The notes: generated from the sequence alone by a model not told the origin. A stretch of 40,245 bases of DNA from Desulfuromonas sp. (GCA_002869665.1 PKUG01000028.1:1-40245), one strand, 5' to 3'. Positions 9,879 through 20,391 are shown, counted from the stretch's first letter. Numbers and translations are program-made.

Positions 9879-10361
9879 ATGCAAGGTGGTTGGTGCAAAG
9901 AATTAACAGAGGGGCGGCGCTTTATCCTCAAGATCATGCCGGGAGAAGAGGTTGCCAGGCAACTGCTGCTGTTCGTACAGCAGGAGGGGGTGAAGAACGC
10001 CGTCATCGTTTCGGCGATCGGTTCGGTCAAAAACGTCCATTTTCGTGGCATCAAGTCGGGCGCGAAACGGCCGATCACCGAACCGCGCATGCGTCAGCAT
10101 CGCGAAGAAGGCCCTTTCGAACTGCTTGGTCTCGAAGGGAACCTGATCGCCGGTGAGCAGGGGGAGGTCGACTGCCACCTGCACGTCATCCTGGCGAAGA
10201 GTTCCGGCGAGGTGATCGGCGGCCACTTCTACGACGCCGAGGTTTTCGCCAGCTGCGAAATCCTGCTGACCGAACTGCTGATCGAAGGGGTCGAGCGCCA
10301 TGTCTCCAAGAGCGCCGGGACCCCGACCATTTTTATCAACGAGGAGTCTAGCCGTGGCTGA
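9879..10361 (+). CDS. DUF296/PCC-domain protein
   Basis: AGAGGAG RBS; GRRFILKIMPGEEVARQLLLFVQQEGVKNAVIVSAIGSVKNVHF...CHLHVILAKSSGEVIGGHFYDAEVFASCEILL. Confidence 0.8.
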   Translation: MQGGWCKELTEGRRFILKIMPGEEVARQLLLFVQQEGVKNAVIVSAIGSVKNVHFRGIKSGAKRPITEPRMRQHREEGPFELLGLEGNLIAGEQGEVDCHLHVILAKSSGEVIGGHFYDAEVFASCEILLTELLIEGVERHVSKSAGTPTIFINEESSRG

Positions 10362-11274
10362 ATTCAGACTGCGCCGTTCATTGCTCTACGTGCCGGGAAA
10401 TATGCCCTCGATGCTGCAGAATATTCCGATCTTCCACAGCGACTGTATCATGGTCGACCTGGAAGACGCCGTCCCCTACAGCGAGAAGGATGCCGCCCGG
10501 GTGCTGGTCCGCCAGTTCCTCGACAGCTACCGGGACCACAACAAGGAGATCTTCGTCCGCATCAACGGCCTCAACACCGCTTGGTGGGAGGACGACCTGC
10601 GCACCATCCTGCCGGCCCTGCCGGATGGAATCCGGCTGCCCGAGGCCAACGGCCCCGAGCTGGTCGAGAAGCTCGACACCATGCTCACCGAGTATGAGGA
10701 GGAACTCGGTCTTGAGATCGGTCATTTCAAGATTCTCCCCTCGATCGAGACGGCCGAAGGGGTCATCAACTGTATCAGGACGGCGAAAAGCTCATCACGC
10801 CTGATCGGCCTCGCTTTCGGCGCCGAAGACTATACGGCAAGCCTGGAGATCGAGCGCACCAAAGGGGGCGAGGAGCTTTTTGCGGCGCGTACACGGGTGG
10901 TCTGGGCCTGCAAGGCCGCCGGTATCCAGGCGATCGACACCATCTTCCCGGATGCTTCGGACATGGAGGCATTGGAACGGGAAACCCGCCTGATCAAAAC
11001 CCTCGGTTTCTCCGGCAAATCCCTCGTCAACCCGCGTCAGATCGATGTCGTCCACGATGTCTTCAGGCCCAAGCAGGAAGAGGTGGATTACGCGCTGTAG
11101 GTCGTAGATGCAATCCGCCGCGCCCGCGAGATGGGCACCGGTGTCATTTCTCTGCGCGGCAAGATGATCGACGCCCCGATCGTCAAACGTTCGGTAACGA
11201 CCTTGAAGATTGCCCAGGCGCACGGCCTGATCGACATGGAACTGGACGAGGAGGAGATCTATGGTCAGAAATAG
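10354..11274 (+). pseudogene. citE: Citrate lyase beta subunit with in-frame TAG at 11098-11100
   Basis: GTG start AEFRLRRSLLYVPGNMPSMLQ...; after ...EEVDYAL-TAG the same frame continues VVDAIRRAREMGTGVISLRGKMIDAPIVKRSVTTLKIAQAHGLIDMELDEEEIYGQK-stop at 11274. Confidence 0.85.
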
Positions 11275-12799
11275 TCTGGGGCGTCTGCTCCCTGAAGAAT
11301 ACGCGGGACGAAAAGTCATCCCCTACCAGGACCCCTTTGCCCTGCAGCCGCAGGGCGCGCGCGCGACGCGGCCGCTGCGGCGGGTCAACCCGGGAGAGAA
11401 CAAGGTCCTCGGCGGGCTGCGCGCCGCCATCTAAGCCGCCGGTCTCAGGGATGGCATGTGCATCGCCACCCACCACCACCTGCGTAACGGCGACGCCCTG
11501 CTCGGTGCCCTGGTGCGCGAGATCGACGCCCTTGGCCTGCGCGATATCCGCATCGCTTCAAGTTCGGTCCACCCGGTTCACGCTGAACTGATTCCCTATA
11601 TCAAGAAGGGGGTGATCAGCGTCTTCGAATGTGGCGTCAACGGACTGATCGGCGAACTCGCCTCAAAGGGGGAGATCAGCACGCCGATTATCGTCCGCTC
11701 CCACGGCGGCCGGGCGCGCTCGATCATCACCGGCGAGGTCAAGATCGACGCTGCGTTCATTGCTGCGCCCTGCTGCGACCGCTTCGGCAACATGAACGGT
11801 TACTACGGTCCCTCGGCCTGTGGCAGCCTCGGCTACGCCCACACCGACGCCGAATACGCTGCCAAGGTTATTGCCGTGACCGATAACCTGAGCAATGGCG
11901 CCATTTCACCGGTGGCGATCTCCCAGTCCCTCGTCGATTACGTCGTCGAGGTCGAATCGCTCGGTGATCCGCAGAAGATCGTCTCAACGACGACCCGGGT
12001 CACCCGCGATCCGGTCGGGCTGCAGATCGCCAACTACGCCGCCCAGGTGATCGAAGCTTCGGGGCTGCTCTGTGACGGTTTCTCCTTTCAGACCGGTGCC
12101 GGGGGGATCTCCCTGGCCGTCGCCGAGAAAGTCCGTAACCTGATGGCCGAGCGGCAGATCAAGGGGAGCTTCGGTTGTGGCGGGATCACCGGTTATTTCG
12201 TCGACATGCTCGAAGAAGGGCTGTTCGAATCCCTCTATGATGTTCAGTGCTTCGATCTTAAAGCGGTCGATTCCATCGGCCGCAACCTGCATCACCAGGA
12301 ACTGAGCGCCGACGCCTATGCCAACCCCTTCAACGCCGGGGCGATGGTCAACCGGCTCGATGCCGTCATCCTCGGGGCGACGGAGGTCGACGTCAATTTC
12401 AACGCCAACGTCAACACCGAATCGAACGGCTATCTGCTGCACAACACCGGCGGACACTGCGATACCGCCGCCGGCGCCAAATTGTCGATCATCACCGCGC
12501 CGCTGCTGCGCGGGCGCTTGCCGATCATCCGCGACGCGGTGACGACGGTCTCGACCCCCGGCCACACGGTCGACGTCATCGTCACCGAGCGCGGGATCGC
12601 CGTCAACGACCACTGCCGCGAACTGAAAGAGGAGCTGATCCGGCGCAAACTGCCGGTCAAGGAGATCGAAGACCTGCGCCGCGAAGCCTGCCACATGACC
12701 GGCGAACCGCGTCCGGTTGAATTGATGGACGAGGTGATCGCGCTGATCGAATACCGTGACGGGAGTATTATCGATGCCGTACGCCGCGTTAAAGAGTGA
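11261..12799 (+). pseudogene. citF: Citrate lyase alpha subunit with in-frame TAA at 11432-11434
   Basis: MVRNSLGRLLPEEYAGRKVIPYQDPFALQPQ...ENKVLGGLRAAI-TAA-AAGLRDGMCIATHHHLRNGDALLGALV..., same frame to 12799. Downstream matches CitF (HSHGGR-like RSHGGRARSIITGE, GGHCDTAAGAKLS). Confidence 0.87.
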
Positions 12800-13277
12800 G
12801 CTGCTGGCCGCCCGCGATGCACGTCAGGAACGCCTTGACGCGCTCGTTCGCGGAACCGATAACACCCTGATCCAGCTGGCCCTGAATATCCCGGGGAAAC
12901 GGAAGTCCCCGCCGCGCTCCCGGGAGCTGCTCTACTGGGGCGAGGAACAACTGGAAGCGGCTTTTCCCAGCCTGCTGCGGCTGCACAGCGAAGAGGATGC
13001 CCTCGGCCCTTGGGCGCTGTTTTTGACCGCTGTTGAACCGCTTGAAGCCAAGCGCCGTTGTTGTGGCATCGAAGAGCAGGCCTCATTCGCCCGCCTGCTC
13101 GATCTCGATGTTTACAGCGCAACCGGTGAACAGATCGGCCGGCGCCGCCTCGGTCGCGCTCCGCGGCAGTGTTTTGTCTGCCGCGCTGACGCCGGAGAGT
13201 GCATGCGCGCCGGACGTCATGATCGGAAGAGAATCGATGAAGCTCTCAACCAACTGCTGCAATCAATACCGGCTTGA
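12774..13277 (+). CDS. citX: Holo-citrate lyase synthase (apo-ACP phosphoribosyl-dephospho-CoA transferase)
   Basis: MPYAALKSELLAARDARQERLDAL...RRRLGRAPRQCFVCRADAGECMRAGRH. Confidence 0.87.
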   Translation: MPYAALKSELLAARDARQERLDALVRGTDNTLIQLALNIPGKRKSPPRSRELLYWGEEQLEAAFPSLLRLHSEEDALGPWALFLTAVEPLEAKRRCCGIEEQASFARLLDLDVYSATGEQIGRRRLGRAPRQCFVCRADAGECMRAGRHDRKRIDEALNQLLQSIPA

Positions 13278-14127
13278 ATCCCTGGCCACCACCCTGGTGG
13301 ATGGCTTGCGGGCCGAGCTCTATCTGACGCCCAAGCCCGGGCTCGTCGACCTGGCCAACTCCGGGTCGCACAGCGACCTGAACCTTGAGCTGATGAACCG
13401 TTCGATCAGCCTGCTGCGTGGTTATCTCGACGAGCTGTGCGCGGCTCTGGCGGCGGGGCACAGCCTGGCTGAACTGGTTCCTCTCGGCCGCCGGGCCGAA
13501 GCCAGGATGTTTGCGGAAACGGGGACCAATTGTCACCGTGGCGGAATCTTTCTCTGCGGCCTGCTGCTGACGGCCGTCACCCGGATCGATGACCCCTCAA
13601 ATACCAGGGCGTTGCGGCTGGCGGTCGCCGAAGTCGCCGCCGAGTTCTTTCGCGCCCGTGCTGCCGAGGCGAGCCACGGCAATCGCGTGCGCCTGGAGTA
13701 TCCGCGTTCCGGAATCGTCGCCGAGGCCCTGGACGGCCTGCCGGCGCTGTTCGACACCTTCCTGCCGGCAATGGCAGAAACGGGAGTAGCCAAGTCGCTA
13801 CGCCCCTTCCTCGCCATGGCCCGGCTGATGCAGGTTGTCGAGGACTCAACCAGCCTCCATCGCTGTGGTCAGGCTGGGCTGGATACCGTCAAACGCGCCG
13901 GGGCCATGCTCGAATCGGTCATCTGCCACGGCCATTCCCCCTACCGATTTCTCGATCAGCTTGACAGCGAATTCAGGTGCCTGAACCTGACCATGGGTGG
14001 CGTCGCCGACATCCTCGGCCTCGGTTTCGGTTATTACAGCTTCCGCAGCAGTTTCGTCAGCGCAGCCGCGCCTGCCGAAACCAGGAATAGCTGGCTGGCC
14101 ACTTCCTCCCCTGCTCCGGCGTATTGA
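13237..14127 (+). CDS. citG: Triphosphoribosyl-dephospho-CoA synthase
   Basis: ELYLTPKPGLVDLANSGSHSDLNLELMNRS; ETGTNCHRGGIFLCGLLL; ATG inside the citX 3' end. Confidence 0.87.
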   Translation: MKLSTNCCNQYRLESLATTLVDGLRAELYLTPKPGLVDLANSGSHSDLNLELMNRSISLLRGYLDELCAALAAGHSLAELVPLGRRAEARMFAETGTNCHRGGIFLCGLLLTAVTRIDDPSNTRALRLAVAEVAAEFFRARAAEASHGNRVRLEYPRSGIVAEALDGLPALFDTFLPAMAETGVAKSLRPFLAMARLMQVVEDSTSLHRCGQAGLDTVKRAGAMLESVICHGHSPYRFLDQLDSEFRCLNLTMGGVADILGLGFGYYSFRSSFVSAAAPAETRNSWLATSSPAPAY

Positions 14128-14271
14128 TCGATCATCGTTTGCGCTTCGAGTCGATCTCGTCACAACAACAGCGCCGGAAACCGACTGAAAAATGAGCGTG
14201 GATTCTCTCCTCGCGGCAACTGGTTTATAATGAACTGGTCTGCTGGGCACAAATATGATGCGAGGTGAACT

Positions 14272-15036
14272 ATGTGGCTGCTACTGATTGTGATCCTGGT
14301 TCTTTTCGTGGGCATTTTCTATGTCGGTCGTCAGCGCTTTTACCCGTCTGCTGACCGGCACGATGCCGCTGACCTCCTCTACGAAAAAGCGTACTCACTC
14401 CTTTCTCCGACAGAACTTTCATTCTATGAGGTTCTGCGCCAGGCCGTCGGGGATTCCCGCCTTATCTTCGCTAAGGTTCGGCTGGCCGATATCTTCGCTG
14501 TTACCGTCGACCTGGAAACGCGCGAGGGGATCGCGGCCTTCAACCGGATTGCCAAGACGCATGTCGATTTCGTTCTCTGTGACCCCGAGAGCCTGGAGGT
14601 CGTCGCCGCAATCGAACTGGACGATGATGGCCACGGTCTCGACGGAATCCTGAAACAGGATGATTTCATCAGCGAGGTTTTTGCGACCGTGGGGCTTCCA
14701 CTCGTGCGGATAGCAGCGCGCAAGAGTTATGCGCTGGCTGATGTTGCGGAGTTGCTGGCTGATTTTATGCCGTCGGACGACGACGTGGACAGTGCTGCCC
14801 CCGTCGATGAAACTGATGAGACTGACGACGCCGAGGAAAAGTTTCAGTTCGGTGCCGTTGACCTGTCGCTGGTCAGGGACAAAAGCTTTCGGTTTTCAGC
14901 CAAACCTGAAGCGAAGCCACTTTGCCCCCGTTGCGGCAAGCTGATGGTTTCGCAGGTCAAGGACGATGGCTCAGCCGTCTGGTGCTGTTGCGACTTCCCC
15001 GCCTGCCCGACAGAAATTGACCCGCCCCGCGAATAG
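14272..15036 (+). CDS. DUF2726-type membrane-anchored protein with C-terminal Cys4 zinc-ribbon-like segment
   Basis: N-terminal TM; FYEVLRQAVGDSRLIFAKVRLADIFAV...DFVLCDPESLEVVAAIELDD; CPRCGKLMVSQVK...CCCDFPAC. Confidence 0.75.
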   Translation: MWLLLIVILVLFVGIFYVGRQRFYPSADRHDAADLLYEKAYSLLSPTELSFYEVLRQAVGDSRLIFAKVRLADIFAVTVDLETREGIAAFNRIAKTHVDFVLCDPESLEVVAAIELDDDGHGLDGILKQDDFISEVFATVGLPLVRIAARKSYALADVAELLADFMPSDDDVDSAAPVDETDETDDAEEKFQFGAVDLSLVRDKSFRFSAKPEAKPLCPRCGKLMVSQVKDDGSAVWCCCDFPACPTEIDPPRE

Positions 15037-15187
15037 CGGCTGTGACGACGGCCATCCACCTGACCTTTTTCCCCTTCTGCCCTTACCTCATGTTCTTGTC
15101 TGCTAGCCTAACTATCTGACGTAAGGTGACAAATTTAGAATTGGTGCTACGCTGTTAGTATCTGACTCTTTTCGAAAGGAGGCGACT

Positions 15188-15706
15188 ATGAACGGGAAAC
15201 TCGGTGTTTTTTTGGTTCTTGTCTGCTTCACTCTCGCCGGCTGCGCGGCAACGGGCACGCCGATGGTCTGGAAGGACAAAGAGGTCAGTCTCTCACCTGA
15301 CACTCTCTTCATCATTGTGCCGGTCCGGGACAGTTCGGGGAAAACCTATGAGAAGGATATCCCCGGGCTGTTGACGGCAGCGCTCGAAGAAAAATTTCGC
15401 GACAGAAAATTGAAGCTCACGGATGACGCCAGCGCCGCTGACATCGAGGTGGACGGCGAGCTGCTTGTCTACGCGGCCGGTAGCGCCTTCAAACGCTGGC
15501 TCGCACCGGGCGCCGGCAAGACTCAGTGCACCCTGAAAGTGCGTTTGCGTGATCTGAAAAGCGGCAAAGTCGTGAGTGAAATCGTTGCGGCCAAGGAGGT
15601 AGCGGCCGGTGGGCTCTATTCGGCGGGGGCCGACGAGTGGATTCTGAAGGACGCAGCAGATGATGTTGCCGAGCAGATCGCGAAGCTGATTGCGGAGAAA
15701 GGTTAA
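15188..15706 (+). CDS. Lipoprotein (DUF4410-like)
   Basis: Signal with lipobox LAGC; AAGGAGG RBS upstream. Confidence 0.6.
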   Translation: MNGKLGVFLVLVCFTLAGCAATGTPMVWKDKEVSLSPDTLFIIVPVRDSSGKTYEKDIPGLLTAALEEKFRDRKLKLTDDASAADIEVDGELLVYAAGSAFKRWLAPGAGKTQCTLKVRLRDLKSGKVVSEIVAAKEVAAGGLYSAGADEWILKDAADDVAEQIAKLIAEKG

Positions 15707-15710
15707 GGCC

Positions 15711-16235
15711 ATGAGACGCTATCTGCACTGCGGCTGGATCCTGGTTTTCCTGCTTTACGGCTGCGCCAGCGGTCCGGATGTCGCCTCTATGGTGACACGG
15801 GTGCCGGCCGTTACGGGCCAGTCCGTTGCCGGAACCCTGGTGGTCGGCGAGGTCAGCGGCGGTAAGGAAACCAATCCGATGTGGATGTCCACCATCGACG
15901 ATGCCAGTTTTCGCCAGGCGCTTTTTACCTCGTTGGAAAGATCGGGTCTGTTCGAGCAGGCCCTGTTGACAGGGGACGGGGAGTATCGGCTCGATTGCGA
16001 GATCCTGGCCCAGGAGGTGAAGCCGGGGTTCGACATGTCGGCCACCCTGATGGTGCGCTATCAACTGTCCCGAGCTGGTGAGACTGTCTGGGCCGAAAAT
16101 ATCTTCACCCAGTACGAGGCTAAAATGGAGGAGACCTTCTACGGTGTCAAACGCGCCCAACTCGCCAACGAAGGTGCTGTGCGTAAAAATATTGCCCAGC
16201 TGATTCAGCAACTGCAGGTGTTTCTGCGTAAATAG
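15711..16235 (+). CDS. Putative lipoprotein
   Basis: MRRYLHCGWILVFLLYGCASGPDVASM lipobox; directly follows the previous lipoprotein gene. Confidence 0.7.
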   Translation: MRRYLHCGWILVFLLYGCASGPDVASMVTRVPAVTGQSVAGTLVVGEVSGGKETNPMWMSTIDDASFRQALFTSLERSGLFEQALLTGDGEYRLDCEILAQEVKPGFDMSATLMVRYQLSRAGETVWAENIFTQYEAKMEETFYGVKRAQLANEGAVRKNIAQLIQQLQVFLRK

Positions 16236-16562
16236 GGCTCTTGTCCAGATGAATGTGAAAGTAAATTTGTTTGACGTTGTAAGGAGGTCTTATTTATAAC
16301 TGATGAGCACGGCAATGAAGACAAGGTGGAGGGGGATGTGTGTCTTGTTCTGATTGTGATGGCTCTTTTCTGCATGACAATTTCTGTCGTTTAAACAGTT
16401 CTTGCTACAATCACGCCTATTTGTTCCTCCCTCCAGTTCCCGATTTTATCCGAAGGCCCGGTCTTTTTAGCACCGATCATTTGTGCAGTGAACGAGTGCA
16501 CTGCCTGATAAGGCCGCTACGGCACCTGTTTGAATCTGTATTATGAAATCAGAGGAGGGGAT

Positions 16563-18800
16563 GTGACTGATAAGAGTTTCCGTATTGTTACCTGTGGTGA
16601 AATAAGAACCGGCTTCGATCAGTCGTTGGTCAAGTCAAACCTGCAGCAGCGTTACAAGTTCAGCACTGAAATGCTGGCCAAGGTGCTCTCCGGTCAGCGG
16701 GTCGTTTTGAAATCGGGGATCGACAGGGAGCAGGGCAAACGATATCTGGGAGCCCTGGCCGATGCCGGCCTTATGTGTTTACTTGAACCGATGGAGGCCG
16801 CGGTCGGCGTTGCTGCACCGACACCTCAGGCGGTTCGCCCGGCACCCGATGTTCCGCGTCCCCGCCAATGGCCACAGCCATCCGGTCAGAAATCTTCCCG
16901 AAAAAACATTATCGTGATCGTCCTGCTGGCGGGAGTGTTCCTTGCGGTCGTCGCTCTGGTCGCCAGCCAGTTGTGGCGTTTCGTCGAAAACGGATTTGAA
17001 AATTTTGCCATGGAGGAGGGGATCGAATATGTGGAACCTCCGGAGCATCCATTGCCTTTTTCCCGGACACCTCGATATTCCGGTTCGGAAATGCAGAATC
17101 TCTACGACCTGCTGGATAGCCGTCAGTATGCTGAGCTCACAACTCTACTGGAAGGGGTGCAGGAGGAATTCGAGCGGGGTCCGGGGCCGAATCTCGATTT
17201 CAGGGAGATTCAGGCCTTCCAGACTTTTAGTGTTCCGTATTCGGTCCGCAAAGAACTCCATGATGAGTGGGTCGAAAAGTTTCCCGATCATTATGCCCCT
17301 TACCTGGCCAGGGCAGAGTTTTATCGCGGTTTGGGCTGGAAATCCCGGGGCGGGAAATGGGCATCCGAGACAAGTGAAGAGCAATTTTCCGGAATGCATC
17401 ATTATTTCGATCTGGCCCTGATCGATTATACGGCGGCGCTGGAGAGAAACCCCCGACTGCTGGTGGCCTACGATGCGATGATCGATATTTCGCGGGCGCA
17501 TAATTCCTGGCAACAGGACGAGTTGATTCAGCAGGCGCAAGCCCTTTTTCCGGCATCCTATCAGCTTTATAAGGGAATTCTGCTGGCCAAGCTTCCACGC
17601 TGGGGCGGGAGCTATGCTGAAATGACCAGTTATGTGCATCAGGCAACCGCATACAGCGATCAAAACCCCGACCTGGTGATGCTTTATGGTAAGGCTTATG
17701 TGGACAAGGCCTGGTATGCCCGGCGCAAGGGGGATTATCAGAAGGCGATTGAGCTGTATAACAAGGCACTCGCCTATGGAATTAATGGTAGCGTGATCGG
17801 AGAAAGAGGAGAGGTTTACGAAAAGATTGGTGATCTGGACCGCGCCCGCGATGATTTCCGCTACGTGCTGGAACTCAATCCCGACTATTCATACGCTTAT
17901 GTCCCTTTGGCCAATGTCTATTTTAAACAGGGGGATTACGATGCTGCTCTGGAGGCAATCGAAACCTCTCAGTGTGGTATGACAAAATATAGTCGAGACT
18001 TAAACTGCTGGTATGGAACGAAGATTCAATTTTTGCTGACAGAAAAAAAGATGGATGTTGCAAAGGCTTACATCGCCTCGGCGAATCGATACGAAGCGGC
18101 AGCTCAAACAAAAACCTATCCGAAGGGGCAGTCCTATAACAGGATCGCTATGCAACATCAGTTCAAAGCACCGCCCGGGACTAAGCCCTATGGCCTGACC
18201 TGGCATGATGGGTCTCTGTATCTGAGCTCTTTCCGCGGGGCGGCGGGAGTCTATCAACTTGATCCGGAGACGGGATCAGTTCTCAACAGGGCGGCGCCGG
18301 AGATCGTCTATGATCAGCAATATGGGGGGTTGGCATCAAACGGTGACAGCCTTCTCCATATCCAGGCCTATTACGACAGGAACATGCACGAACTGGATGC
18401 GGCAACGCTTGAATCAAAGAAGAAAACATTCCTGTATACCAGCCGTTTTCATTTGAGCGATATCGCCATTCACAATGATCATATTTATGCGGTCGGTTAT
18501 CACCTGGATTCCGATCTCAAGGATTATCGATTATTGAAGTTCTCGCAAGACGGGACGCTCCGTGCGTCATTTCGCATTACCCCGATCCGGGGTAAATCGA
18601 TGAGTCCCGGAATGACCTCGGATGGGAGGAATCTCTGGGTGTCCCTGGGCTCAGCCCTGTTCAAGCTTGACCCTGACAGTGGTGATACTCTCGATGCCTA
18701 TTCTCTTTCCAGTGAGGTGAACGCCCTGGCCTGGGATGGTCGTCGCATCTGGGCGGCAACGACGCGTCGCGACATTCTGACCATTACACCTCCGCTCTAA
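16563..18800 (+). CDS. TM-anchored TPR protein with C-terminal beta-propeller-like region
   Basis: AGGAGGGG before GTG at 16563 (TTG at 16530 possible); TM SRKNIIVIVLLAGVFLAVVALVASQLW; TPR-like GDYQKAIELYNKALAYG...GEVYEKIGDLDRARDDFRYVLELNPDY; repeating LDPETGSVL/LDPDSGDTLDAY blades. Confidence 0.8.
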   Translation: MTDKSFRIVTCGEIRTGFDQSLVKSNLQQRYKFSTEMLAKVLSGQRVVLKSGIDREQGKRYLGALADAGLMCLLEPMEAAVGVAAPTPQAVRPAPDVPRPRQWPQPSGQKSSRKNIIVIVLLAGVFLAVVALVASQLWRFVENGFENFAMEEGIEYVEPPEHPLPFSRTPRYSGSEMQNLYDLLDSRQYAELTTLLEGVQEEFERGPGPNLDFREIQAFQTFSVPYSVRKELHDEWVEKFPDHYAPYLARAEFYRGLGWKSRGGKWASETSEEQFSGMHHYFDLALIDYTAALERNPRLLVAYDAMIDISRAHNSWQQDELIQQAQALFPASYQLYKGILLAKLPRWGGSYAEMTSYVHQATAYSDQNPDLVMLYGKAYVDKAWYARRKGDYQKAIELYNKALAYGINGSVIGERGEVYEKIGDLDRARDDFRYVLELNPDYSYAYVPLANVYFKQGDYDAALEAIETSQCGMTKYSRDLNCWYGTKIQFLLTEKKMDVAKAYIASANRYEAAAQTKTYPKGQSYNRIAMQHQFKAPPGTKPYGLTWHDGSLYLSSFRGAAGVYQLDPETGSVLNRAAPEIVYDQQYGGLASNGDSLLHIQAYYDRNMHELDAATLESKKKTFLYTSRFHLSDIAIHNDHIYAVGYHLDSDLKDYRLLKFSQDGTLRASFRITPIRGKSMSPGMTSDGRNLWVSLGSALFKLDPDSGDTLDAYSLSSEVNALAWDGRRIWAATTRRDILTITPPL

Positions 18801-18915
18801 TACCAACCTGATCCTGGTGCGGTGGCAAGGGAACCCCTTTTTCCCGTTCGTCGCACCCCTCTTTCCAATCCCGTCAAAATATGTGACCATAGCCTTCTTT
18901 GCGAGGAGGTTTGAG

Positions 18916-19749
18916 ATGCTCCAATTTACCATTGATCAGGACAGGTGCATTGCCTGTGGCCTGTGTGCCGGGGACTGCCCGGTGAAGATTATTTCCATGG
19001 CGTCCGGGATTCCCGAAATCGTGGCTGGGCGGGAGCAAAACTGCATCGGTTGCCAGCACTGCCTGGCGATCTGCCCGACGGCGGCGTTGTCGATTCTCGG
19101 CCATGATCCGGATCAGAGCGTTGTGCTTGAAGGGAATTTGCCGACGCCGGCGGCGCTGGAAACCCTGATCCGCGGGCGGCGTTCGGTGCGCCAGTACCGG
19201 GACGAAAACCTGGCGCCCGAGCTGGTGCAGCAGTTGCTCGATGTCAGCTGGCAGGCGCCGACCGGGGTCAACCGCCGCAGTGTCACCTTCCATGTTATCG
19301 ACGACAAAGAGGTCATGGCCGCTTTTCGCACGGAGACCTATGCCGGGCTCGCCGAGCGCAGCGAGACCGGGCGGCTGGTGGCGAACTATGCCGATTTTGC
19401 CAAGTTCGCAGCGCTCTGGCACGAGAAGGGGATCGATGTTCTCTTCCGTGGTGCGCCCCATCTGTTGGTGGCGACGGCTCCGCGCAGCTGTCCGACTCCG
19501 CAGGAAGACTGCCTGATCGCCTGCAGCTTTTTCGATCTTTACGCCCGGAGCCTCGGGGTGGGGACGGTCTGGAACGGTTTCATCAAGTGGGCGATTACCG
19601 ATATTCTGCCGGAGTTGAAAGTCAGCCTCGATATCCCTTCCGATCACCTGGTCGGTTATGTGCTCTGCTTCGGTGCGCCGCTGGTGAGTTACAAGCGCAC
19701 CGTCGATCATGGCCCGGCACGCGTCAGGCGGGTTGAGGGGATCGACTGA
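18916..19749 (+). CDS. Nitroreductase-family protein with N-terminal 2[4Fe-4S] ferredoxin domain
   Basis: CIACGLCAGDCP and CIGCQHCLAICP motifs; RGRRSVRQYRDENLAPELVQQLLDVSWQAPTGVNRRSVTF. Confidence 0.92.
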   Translation: MLQFTIDQDRCIACGLCAGDCPVKIISMASGIPEIVAGREQNCIGCQHCLAICPTAALSILGHDPDQSVVLEGNLPTPAALETLIRGRRSVRQYRDENLAPELVQQLLDVSWQAPTGVNRRSVTFHVIDDKEVMAAFRTETYAGLAERSETGRLVANYADFAKFAALWHEKGIDVLFRGAPHLLVATAPRSCPTPQEDCLIACSFFDLYARSLGVGTVWNGFIKWAITDILPELKVSLDIPSDHLVGYVLCFGAPLVSYKRTVDHGPARVRRVEGID

Positions 19750-20279
19750 TGGATACGGCGAAAATTCTGCGGGCGACCCTCTTCGCTGCTGAAAAGCACA
19801 GCAGCCAGCGGCGCAAGGACGGTGTGTCCCCCTATATCAATCACCCGCTGGAGTTGGCGAACCTGCTGGCCAACGATGCCGGGATTGTTAACACTGATGT
19901 GATCTGTGCGGCTTTGCTGCACGATACCATCGAAGACACCGAGACGACGGCCGCAGAGCTGGAGGCGCTCTTTGGCGCACAGGTGACGGCGATCGTGCTC
20001 GAAGTGACCGATGACAAATCGCTGCCGAAGCTGGTGCGCAAACAGCAGCAGATCGAAGCGGCACCGGATCTCTCCCACGCCGCCAAGCTGGTTAAGCTGG
20101 CGGACAAGATCTGTAATCTCAGGGATCTACTCACCGCCCCGCCGCGTGACTGGAGCGTGGTGCGCAAACTGGAATATTTCGATTGGGCGGCTGCGGTGGT
20201 TGCCGGCCTGCGCGGAACGCATCCCGTGCTGGAAGCTTTATTCGCCGTCGTTTATGCCCACCGGGAGGATCTCGCCTGA
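19749..20279 (+). CDS. HD-domain hydrolase, MESH1/RelA-SpoT hydrolase-like
   Basis: HSSQRRKDGVSPYINHPLELANLLA...CAALLHDTIEDTETT...KLADKICNLRDL. Confidence 0.88.
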   Translation: MDTAKILRATLFAAEKHSSQRRKDGVSPYINHPLELANLLANDAGIVNTDVICAALLHDTIEDTETTAAELEALFGAQVTAIVLEVTDDKSLPKLVRKQQQIEAAPDLSHAAKLVKLADKICNLRDLLTAPPRDWSVVRKLEYFDWAAAVVAGLRGTHPVLEALFAVVYAHREDLA

Positions 20280-20391
20280 GTTTCCACTCATAAGGCCAAC
20301 CGTTGAAGAAAGGGTCGCTCGCGTGTGGAGTGGCCCTTTGTCGTGTAGAGTTTATGCAGGGTGATAACGGTGCCTGATCTCGGGAGGTTTT

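Noticed and set aside
16340-16546. 68-aa ORF upstream of the TPR gene
   Set aside because: No convincing RBS, Cys-rich low-complexity reading; likely 5' intergenic DNA.
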